Assembly (NCBI RefSeq): GCF_012273895.1
Contig: NC_052114.1
Span: 3,286,001-3,350,000, forward strand
Length of the DNA stretch: 64,000 nt
Source: Zerene cesonia
Taxonomy: Eukaryota; Arthropoda; Insecta; Lepidoptera; Pieridae
Direction: 5' to 3'
In this document: one piece after another, positions 22,501-33,800 of the stretch
Position numbering within the stretch: position 1 is the stretch's first letter
How the letters are laid out: every line of letters begins with the position of its first letter
Translations under genes and position numbers: made by a program
Notes under the pieces: model-generated
Databases searched by the model: none
Seen by the model: only the letters and a program-made list of their open reading frames with translations
What the model was told of the DNA's origin: nothing

Positions 22501-24327
22501 TAATAAAGGAAGCCAAGGGTAGATCTACATTTTCGGGTGTAAGTCGTACTATCGATATCAAGATATAAGAATGGCTGGAGATTGATCGATGATACGTTGC
22601 AGAGAAAAGTATAGTACTGCTTATCTTTATCACAAAATTTCTGAAAGAGTATGCAATCATTTTCTGATGCATACGTGTAAACTCTCAGTTACTCTCCCAA
22701 TCTTTAACTATGTTGGGTTAATTACTAACACGAAAAACAAAGATAAAAATTACAAAAAATAAAAAAAAAACTTTCACTTGAGCCTACTTTTCCAGTAGAT
22801 CAGAGGTTTCATATCATTTTTTTTTATATTTGTGGAAAAATAAAACACACAAATTGTATCGTTAATTTATTAAAATTTTCAATTAAATGTAGTACAATAG
22901 TTTCTATGAATAACAATATAATTAATTTGTGTTACAATTTTCCAATTATAATATTTAAATAATAATTATAATCAGAACTAAGTTATCAAGAATGATTTAT
23001 ATACAGACTAAGTGATATAAAGGGGAGAAACTAAATTTAATCTTAAACGCTTTCTAATTGACTATCGTTGGGTGAAATACTGGGAGCAAGGAGCCCAGTG
23101 GCTAGAGCTACAATATATACCTACCGCTACGTCTAGGCCTCTCGTCACTATGAGTTCTATGTAAACTATAGATATTTTATATACGTTTCATATAAATTTC
23201 ATTTACAAATAAAACAATGTGTACAAATAACACAATCATAGAAGTTACTACAAAATTTAATATTTACATAATATTAGTGCCTTGAATAGATAACACCTAT
23301 GGATTCCAGCATCTAGTCTTTTGTCATGAACGGATCAAATGTTTTTTTTTACTCATCGTCAACTTAAAATATATTCAACTCTTTTTGTCTAACATTAACT
23401 GCGAGTCATTTGAAACCGATACAGCACTTGAAATCAAAAAAGAAAAAAAAATGAAATAGTTATCGTAAGGGTATAAAATTTTTGGCACAACATCGTGCTA
23501 ATTATTTTATTTTTACTTCTATTTATACAAAAGCTCACCGATTTATTGCTTTTGTTGTATAATTAATTTCATAGTATTTAATAATAGTAATATAGATAAA
23601 TATTTTTCTCATTTATAGCCTATCTATAAAACTCGAGTCAAGGAATGCTTTAGGAAGAAATAATTCGAAAGGTTTCATTCTTTGGAATGTAACGAAGCTA
23701 AAAAGACAGCGGAACTATAAAACAATAATTTATGAGTTTACATAAATATGGATATGTTTCAATTACACTAAGTACACATAAAGGCACCCACAGAAATTTA
23801 TTATTTTTGGTCCTTCTAATAAAACTCTCATGTAGCAAACATTAACAATTTATTTAAATAAATGGCACTACTAATTTGGAAAAATAAAACCTTTAGAATG
23901 TTATGTGCCATCCGAAACGAATAGTACGAGTTCACATGAAGTATTCGCTATACGTGGTAAATAGTTGCTATCGTTATCACTATTAAATAATTGCACTAGC
24001 TGCTAAGGCGACATTAAATCTGTTAAAAATATTACTTTAAATTTACTGCCATAAAATATATGTTTACAAACATTACTTATTCCCTACAAATTGTAAATTG
24101 GTGCAATTGGTTTTAAAAAGAAAGGCAAATGAGACGAAGTCTCGTTATATAGTGAGTGAGTGGTCCGCGCATATTTATCGAATAAATTATTTATCGCCCG
24201 TCGAAGGCCATGCCGTATAATTTGATACTTTATAAATAGACGAACGTATTGCTTTAATACTGAATCAGCTGCAAATACTACATTTATAATGTATATACTT
24301 ATATTAAACTGTTGTGGGACGAATCAT
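19501..24327. other. Region between two convergent genes
   Basis: AT-rich with no supported exon on either strand. It should contain any distal Mkp3 3'UTR on the left and the cno 3'UTR on the right, since cno stops at 24328 on the other strand. Several TTTATT (cno-strand AATAAA) motifs occur, for example near 23850 and 22865. Overlapping 3' ends are possible. A 14-bp perfect palindrome lies at 19604-19617. Confidence 0.6.
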
Positions 24328-24372
24328 TTAGTGTACCGCATCGATGTCTCTTTGGGCGCGCGATATCTTCAC
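24328..24372 (-). CDS. cno: cno terminal coding exon, 14 codons and stop
   Basis: Acceptor aatttccag, then VKISRAQRDIDAVH and TAA at 24330-24328. It matches the afadin C-terminal pattern (VKASRKLTELENEL) and joins in phase 0 to the exon ending TPKDK. It is far too short to show up as an ORF, and was found by its similarity to the family tail. Confidence 0.93.
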   Translation of the reverse strand: MKISRAQRDIDAVH

Positions 24373-27300
24373 CTGGAAATTTAGATATTTGAGATTTTTT
24401 ATTAACTTAATATGCTAAACAATAAAACGAGTTGGCCGTGCAAATATACACAAAGAGGAAATAAAATTGAATAGAGTATATTAAATCTACATAGGGAAAT
24501 AGAAAGTATTGTAAATAAAATGGTAATAAATAGGCGTAAAATATAATAACTGTATGAAAACAACCTAAAAATGCAGTTGAGTATTGTCACTAAGCAAAGG
24601 AACGGTTCTTCATTGCTGCGACTCAGAAATGAAATTAATTTGTTTCTTTTTTGATTGGATGTTATTAGTTGCAAATACCAAATATCTACCTCAAAATCAT
24701 ATTTTACAATAAATTTAACTTCATAAATTAATATTCTTTTCTCTTACTGAACATCCTGAAACTTTCTGCAGTTATTTAATAATGTTTGCTAAGTACAGTA
24801 TACTTACTTAGTAACTTAACATATTTTGTATATAATATATAATCCTCGAACATTGTCCATCCCCAAAAAAATAAAAATAACTCTGTACCGAATTAATTAT
24901 AGTACTGAATCGAAAACATTAATTCCCAATTATTAATAGCACTATTTCACGATACTATCCGCTGCTAATAATTATTAACAAATCCCTCGTTCCACCGGTC
25001 GGTGTAGTAGTTGCTAAAGCAGCTATTAGACGCAAGTCGGTTATTATGAGCACCCCTATCCCCCCTCCCCCCTCCCCCTCTCCCCTTTTCGATTAGAAAG
25101 CAATGATTAGAGCAGACAGTCGCAAAGCGGGCGCAGGTGTGCGGTAGGTAAGATGGGCCGTACAGCGTGTACCTTATCCTTGGGCGTGGAGGCCTCGCCG
25201 GACTCGAGCGCGAACATCTTCATCTTCTCCTTGAAGGAGAGCTGCTCGGGCACCGGCGCGGGCGCGGCGCGCGCGCGGGCCGCCGCCAGCCGCCGCGCCA
25301 CCGGGTCGCTGCGGACACACATTGGGTTACATGCGAACTCACCTGCCAGGACACCTCTGTCACTTGAAATTCATCGAAAAAAAAAACTTTTAAATGTATA
25401 AATTCATTATTGTATTTTCAATCGAAAACTAAACACTAATTTTGGGTGAATTTAGTAATATAAATTGTTGAATAATGTTTAAAACATTATTTATTTATTT
25501 CAATTGAACATAAACACACATCAATGAAATTATATTATATAAATCGAAATATTTGTATTGTTTCTTGGTTAAACCTACCTATTAAGCTTTATCTATGTAT
25601 AATGAATAAATGACATATGAAAAGGAAATTAAAAGATTACCGATAGACTTCCTGCGCGCCGATGACGCCGGGCGTGTGGGTGTTGAGCGGCGACGTGGTG
25701 GACGCCATGGTGGGGCCCGACATCATGCTCTGCGCTTCCTCTATGAAGCGCTGCAATACATACGTTCATTTATGTGTGAAGCATAATTCTGTCAGTTACT
25801 AACTTTTGATGTTCATTTGTTATCGTATAAATCTTAACAACGGTGTGATTTTTTTTGTAACTAGTGTCCTTTGTAGACATTTTCAATTATGGCTTACATG
25901 TAAAACGACTGATGTTTAATTTGATTTCATTTACAAATATCACATTCCTAAAAACTACTCGGTATAGAAATAAGCTTGAGATTTATAAAAAACAACAAAA
26001 ATTTAACCCATATTCATTACGTATCTTCTATGTTTTAAAAAATCGTGTATTTACACATATATTTTTTTCAACACTATAAAATGCGGTCGTTACTCACATC
26101 GGGGTCCTCTCTGTGCGCGGGCGCGTCCAGCGGCGGCGGCGAGGAGGCGGGCGGCGCGGGCGGCGCGGCGGGCGCGGGGGCGCCGGGCTGCGCGGGGGCG
26201 CCGGGGGCGCCGGGCGGCGGGGAGGCGCGCGGCGAGGGCGCGGGGGACGCCGCCTCCGCGCTCTCCGCCGCGCGCTCGTGGAACGATACGCGCTTGTCGC
26301 GGGTCGCGCTCACCGGCGACCTGGAAAATTTCATTTAAAAGAAAGATTATTCATACTGTAATATATAATCATTAATACTAATGTACAATATTCTGACAAA
26401 TAAAATTATATCGTTTCTATTGTAATAAAAAAACAAATACCCAATATTTTATACGTACTGTGGCGCTACATTGTCATGTCCAACAAGGTGCTGCTGGTGC
26501 GGCACATGCTGCTGGTGCGGCGCGTGCTGCTGGTGCGGCGAGAGCGCGCGGCGGCCCGCCATCACCGCGAAGGAGGAGCCGCGTTCTGGCGGCGCGGGAG
26601 GCAGCGCCTCCCCACTGCTGGTGTTATTCGTCATGTTGCTCGATACAGACATCGAGAGGTTGGATATGCTTGTGGATAGCTCCGATATCCGCGTCTCTTC
26701 TGTTGTGTTCTGAAATGGGATATGATTTTCAGGATTAATTTCATATTTTTATCAGTTTACATAAAATGCAAATAATAATTAATAAATAATAATAATAATT
26801 CAAGTGACAATGGTGACGTCATAATCCACGATAATGACATCGATATACAGCATAGTTTCTTGATTAAATCAAAATGTCATCTCTTTTCTGAAATGATCTC
26901 TATCAATATAAACAAAGAAAACTATACAGTGAAAAAATAAATATTAGTCTTACAACATGTGACGAATATCCATTGACGATTTCGGTTCGCGTGTTTGTCT
27001 TTAATATCGATTTAGGTTGCGGCTGCGCTTGCGAGTGCGGCTGCGGTTGTGGTTGCGGATGCACGTGCTGCGGCTGATGCATGTGCGGCTGCGGCTGCGG
27101 CTGCGTGCTGACGTGCGGCCCGTGTGATGTCCGCAACTCTCTCTCGTGGTCCAATATCTCCGTTGACATTGACTCATCTTCGGGGCTGCCCTCTCCAGTA
27201 CCACCCTCGTCCTGTAATGGTGGTTATAAATGTTGTTATAATGATAATTATATTATAATTAGAAATGAATCATTCGTTATTTGTCATGAATCTTTAAAAA

Positions 27301-27827
27301 AAACTTTCAAAAGCTCATTAAAGGAAAACGGTTTTTCTCTATGATTTACCTGATCATCCTGCGTGGCGCGCCTTTCGAAATCTCTCTCGAGCTGCAAAGC
27401 GCGTAGTTGCTGATTTTGTACCGGTGTGCGCGATGATCCTAACGCTAACAATTGCGCTATAGCTGCATCTCTGAAATTAGAAATTCTCTAAGTAAGTCCT
27501 ACGTTAAATTCTAAAAAAGGGGACCGAATGAAAACTTCGTCGTGTATTTTTATATTTAAATAAATGTCCAACATGAGTAACCTTTCTTAAAATCATAAGA
27601 TTTATCCAGTTATATGCAGTCTTGTTGCCTCGGGGACGAGGATATAATAAAATTGAATAATGAATCACCATAATACGCAAAATGGTCGAAATGAAAAATA
27701 AAAACAATAGCAACACAGGCTGATACTACTGCTCGTTAAGCTTAGCAAGTTAACATGATCTAAATTGTATTTCTCCATAAGCTATTCAAATTTGTGTTTT
27801 TATTGAATATAAATGTATGTATGTGTA

Positions 27828-27859
<32 letters not shown>

Positions 27860-30800
27860 TGTGTGCGTGCGTGGCGCGTACCTGCGCGCGCGCGCGGCGG
27901 CCCGGCGCGCCTCGGCCTGCCGCTCGCGCTCCTCGCGCTGCCAGGGGTTGTGCGGCGCCAGGCCGCGGCCCGCGCCGCCCGCCGCCGCCGCCGGGTACAC
28001 CGACACCGCCGGCGGGTCCAGCGCGCTCGCCACGTACCGCTCTGCGACACGGATATCGTGTTTGATATTCAGTTTTTGTACTCCAACGCGGTGACTTACA
28101 TCAAATAAATAGACTTGGAAAGATCTGCGACCACCGCGGATATAATATGCATGATATGAAAGAAATGTTGTCATTAATACTTCGGATACAAATAAACTAA
28201 AGAAATTAAACTAAAACGTTCATATATATAGTTCTGTATAGTTTATTTTATATTTATAATGTTTATAATGTTATTATCAATCCAACTTGTGTGAATACAT
28301 CAACAGTAACGGTTAACTATAAGTGACGATTGATTTCCTCACCATCATCCGGCTGCACGGAACTGGCGCCATGCTGGTGCGGCATCTCGTCCACATCTTG
28401 TTCAGGTCTACGGCCGTGAGGCTTGGGGGCCACTGGGGGCTGAGACCTTTGTGGCGATGGTGGCCCAGGCTGGTGCCACTCGTAACTGGAATGTTTTTAG
28501 GTAAAAATTTCAAACTCAATTTCTTTATTCATGTAGACTTTTACAATTGTTTTATAATTTAATTTTTTTAAACTACTACTTATTTGGAAGGTCGCTAGAA
28601 GAATCGGCAAGACTCAAAAGTTACTTTTTTACAGAATCTCTACTTTCTCTTCTTTTCTTTCTTCTATCATACTTTCTACTCACCGTTGAGGCTGTTGTTG
28701 GACATGTTGGTTGTGATAATGCGGGCTCTGGTGCTGCGAGTGTAAGTATTGCGAGCCGTGCAGTTGCGGAGACGGTTGCTGGTTCTGAGGACTCATGGCT
28801 TGCAAAGCCTGCATAGAGCCTTGCACGTTCAACAGACCCTGCATCGAACCTTGGGCGTTTTGCAGGCCATGCATCGAGCCTTGAACATTTTGCAATCCGT
28901 GCATCGATTGCGAAGTCTGCATCCCATGTACCGAACCTTGTGTGTTTTGCAAGCCGTGCATAGAGCCTTGTGAGTTTTGTAAACCTTGCATGGATCCTTG
29001 AACGTTTTGCAACCCCTGCATTGAGCCCTGAACGTTCTGTAGGCCCTGCATTGAGCCCTGTACGTTCTGCAATCCATGCATGGAACCTTGAACGTTTTGC
29101 AGTCCTTGCATTGATCCTTGCACATTTTGCAAGCCCTGCGGTGATGAGCCATACAGCCCCTGGGGTCCCTGTCCGTACCCCGTGTGCACGTACATCTGCG
29201 GCATGACGGGCTTTTGGTACTGCATATGTTGATGTTGTAGATGTTGATGTTGGAGTTGTTGTCTTCTATTTACTTCTTCGGACATTTCTGCTAGTTTTGC
29301 AGCCCTTGCGTTCGCTTGGTTTACCTGAAATAATGTATATTAAGACGTATAATTTTCGCGTATTTCTTTAAGTAAACTATTATTTTAATAATTTACTAGA
29401 ACAATTGTAACGTATTATGTTATACCTGATGTTGTTGAGCGGGACTTGGTTCATTTGATTGTTCCGAGGAGTTAAAGTGAGCAGACTGAGGCCGCCCGCT
29501 ACCGGAGGAGCGGAGAGATGACCACCTGCTATAAATGAAGGGAATACAAATGCTAAATGTTGTTTATGAACTAATTATTAGGAAAATATGAAGTACATTA
29601 TATCATTGGACTTTACTTAATAACATGAATTTACTACGATATTACTAACCTGTCTTGTTTGTCGTGTACCGACGACAGGTTCTGGTAGAAAGAGTCGCCA
29701 TGTGGAGTCGATAGGTTGTGGCTGCTGCGTGATTTGTTCGCCCACGAGTTGCTTGCCACCGATTGGCCACCCGGGCTTAATGGACCACTGCCAGCGAAAA
29801 TAAATAAAAGAGCTTTACAATTGCTTTTTTTTTGCAGAAAGATGAATGATATAATGTTTTTTAATGCTGCTTGTAATGTCTATGTGATATGCAATAAAAC
29901 TGGTTCAATAACTTGAAAAAATAAAGATCCAAAAAAAGAATACAAAGCAGTGTACACAAAAAAAGTGTTGCAACTCACGCGATGTTCGCGTGCGCGTGGT
30001 GCGCGTGCGCGTGCGCGGGGGCGGCCGCCGGCGCGTGGTGCAGCGCGGGCGTGCTCTTGCTCGGCTTCACCGGCTCGGCCGCCAGCCGCGCGGGCAGGTC
30101 GCGCTCCGACGCGCGCCTCGCGCCCGCCACACCCGCGCCACCCGCGCCACCCGCACCACCCGCACCACCCGCGCCACCCGCACTCCCACCTGCGATATTT
30201 GTCTTATGTTAAACTATATTATTGCAATTTTGGAGCTGTTACCTCAAGAACGAACAAAAAGAGACAATAGTAATGTAACAAGACTGAAAAGCGAAGCCTT
30301 ACAAGCCAAATTTAGAAAATCAAACATAATATAATTAATAAAGATTTTAAAAATTAATCAAGATCGTTTTTTTTTGGTTAGTTATGGTGTAAATATAATT
30401 ATTAGAAATGAGCTATTATTGGTTCTTTTTCTAGTTGAAATCGGGCTGCAATGATTAATTACTCGTGCAAAATACAAATCATTCACTGATCTAGTTGAAA
30501 TATAAGAACTTTCAATAAAAAAGAGTTCACTTAAAGCTGAACAAATAAGACATGTTCAGTCAAGAAAAAAAGATTTACAAAAAAGAAGAACGAAGGGAAA
30601 CATATAATGCGCTTAAAAACGAAACAGAAAATGGCATTGTCAGATAACAGCATAATATAAAAAAAATTGCGTCCACATAGTGCAGTAATGATGTCCATAA
30701 ATATTACTCAGGCACTATATACTATTCAGACTCTTAAAGCTAAGGTGGTATATTAACGTAAGGTACAAAAGCGATATCAGTGAATATTATTAATTAAATT

Positions 30801-33800
30801 CTAGTGTTACATTGTATAATTTAATTTAATTGCGTTTACTATAAAGCATAACTTATAACGATATTTTAATGAAACTGAGATTAAATACGTTCTATAACAA
30901 ATAAAAACTTTCAAAAAATAATTTAAAAACGTTTTACAATTAATTGCACACATCACCTTCAATAATAAAATATTATGTGACTCAAATTACACCTTATCAT
31001 GCCATTAAAAAGAAAAAAAGTCAACAAATACACAGTGTCACGATACGAATAAAAACTAAAATTGGGAGTTCACGATAACCTGGACAAAATAAAAATGCAA
31101 CGAAAGTGCCCATCTAGAACGAAAGGTAAAAAAAATACGTAAAAATATGCATAAAGGTGCGGACAGCAACACACCTATTTCATGCGCTGTGTGGGGAAGT
31201 CTTACGAGAAGTCGTGTCGGACGAAAGAAGCAATGATGTAGGGCAGCTGTGAAACCTGTCGCTGCGGCTCAGGTCGGGGCAGCTCAGCGCCAGCGCGGCG
31301 CTCCAGCCCGCCCCTGACCGCCCCGACCTCTCCGACCGCCCCGACCGCACCGACGCCGCCGACACGTCTGTCGACGAAGCGCGTTTGCCCAACATTGCCA
31401 CCACTCTTGGCACGCTATCGTCCCTATCGGTACTCGCACTCAAACGAGACTCTTCACTCTGATTGAAGTTTTCAGAGTTCGCACTGCCCTGATTCGATTT
31501 TAGCTTTATATTTTCTAGAGTTATTACCCTCGGTTTCTTATCTATGAATTCGTTGAATACGAAACTTCCGTTAATGGAAGCATTCGTGTCCGTATGATCC
31601 TCTGAAGGTAAATTTGGTAGTTCAAATTCGTTTCCTTGCGCTAGAGTATCCTCACTGCCACGTGAACCGAACTTCGACCAGTCCTCTAGCTGTATTAAAA
31701 TACTTTTGACCTCATCTTCAGACATTTTACTAGTTTTACTTTCTGTAGATATAGCTTTACTCTGTTCGTATTGAATATCGGCTAAACTAGTGCTGGTGGG
31801 TAAACTGAGTTTATGTTTGGGAGAGAAGTCTTGTCGGCCACTTAAATTTGGACTTGACTGACAGTGTCTTTGATAACTTTTAACGCAGTATTTCAGATTA
31901 ATTGCATTAAAACGTTTCGTTAAAGCTTTAACTTTACCAAATGCTGGCCGATATTCATCTGGTGATTTCCAGGACTTCTTATCAACGGTGCCTAATACAT
32001 TTCCGTTCATACCATCGTCCTTTACTTCTTTACTGACTAAAATATTCTGGGGTTTTTCATCAAATACAGCATTGCGTGATTCGGAAGTGGAGTACGTTGA
32101 TGCATCATCTGTGTCTTCAGACTTAATAGAAAATGATTTGGACATATTAAAAATAGTTCTCCTTAACCTACTATGAACGTCTTGTAAATTTTTAAATTCT
32201 CTATTTAATTTTAATCCTAATTCTAACTTTTGGCGAGCGATTTTTACCGAATTCGATGGTTTCATTTCTATCTCTGAAGGGGAGGGCGGTGTTTGGCACA
32301 TGGCATCGGCGGTTTCCGGTTTTCTTTCTTCTGATTTATCTAGTGAGAGTGAGGGTAAGATCCTGCGTATTTTTGGTGTTGCAATTTTTTCGTTTACACC
32401 ATCTTTTTCTACGATTACTGGGTCAAAACTGGGTTCATCAATGTATGGTATAGGTTGTGTTTCAGGCTGTGGTGTACGACAACATTCGCACGCGCTTACA
32501 CAGTCCCCTACACCAGTGCATCTCCGTCTATAGCAATCCTCTTTAGCACGCTCATTACACAAATCCAACATCAATTTAGTATTGATAGGTTTCATTTCCG
32601 GCGGCAATATAATATTCTCATCGCTCGACTGTTCATAATTAGTGGGAGGTTCGGGTACCGGTGGTGGAATTTCATATGGGACATGAGTATCTTTTTGTGA
32701 GTAACTGTTTGAGTGCGGATCCTCATCGTCTTCGCAGGTGAAGGTGAATATAGGTATTTGTCGTTGCAACATTGGTCCACCGTTCAATTCTGCCAGACAA
32801 CTAGGTGTTTCTGGGGATAAATCTTCTTGAAGCTGATCGTTTTCCCTGTCTAAAGTTATAATAAGTCTTGGTATAGAACCGTGATAATAAGACTGAAAAT
32901 CCTCGCTTTCATCCGTAGTACTAGACTCTGACGACATATTTCTGAGAAGATGACAACGGTCATAACATGGGCGTCGACCGTAGCCTGTAATTAAATAATT
33001 CTTTTAAATTTTTATGCTGTACGTATGAAACGAAATGACGAAAGCCAAATAAAAGAAAAACGAACCAAAATCCTGAAAATTGAACGTCGAATTCAACCAC
33101 AGAAAACAAATACAAAAATCGCAAAAAAAAGTCTAAAAATATATTTTTGATGTCGTTTGCCTGCAGTAGCAAGTTCGGAGAGCGGCGATGTTGGCTTCAG
33201 CAAAACCGGGATAGGATTTATACACATGCCGGAATTACGACGCGCTCGATCTTCGTATTGGATTTCATCATCTATGGATTAATAAGGAGATTATGTAACA
33301 ATATAGACATTAACATAATTACTACTATATGAGGTCACCTCAAAAATAAAATAAAAGTTTTCTTATCATTAAGCCAACCTGAAATATCATAACAAATCAT
33401 TAATATTCAAGGAATTATAAATTAATATATAACAAACCTTGTCTGTTTTGGCTGTAAGTTGGCTGATGTAACAATGTCGCCAGGCCATGTAATACAGCGC
33501 CTTGCTTCGCGACTTCCAATGTCACCGTCGGCCCCGTCCTTACTAAGTACTCTGCCGCCTGAGCAATAAATTAAATATAAAATGAATTTAAGACCAAACA
33601 TCAACGATAAAGCGACATAATATTATTAAAGATTATCTCCTTTTTTTGTCTATTTCTTTTTCTAAAGATGCGCAATACATAAAAAAATGTCATTTGTGTA
33701 TAAATAATAAGTTCTTGTATATGGATTTATGACAGGACATAAAGTATTGTGGCGTTTCATTAAAAATACTTGAGGGCAAATACATTTCTTAGGAATAATT

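Noticed and set aside
28749..29206. ORFs in other frames over the minisatellite
   Set aside because: Shadows of the repeated cno exon; the repeat keeps all frames open.
31180..32937. 585-codon - strand ORF as a separate gene
   Set aside because: The frame is open upstream of its ATG to a good acceptor at 32985, and its phase joins the PDZ exon and the next exon, so it is a cno exon.
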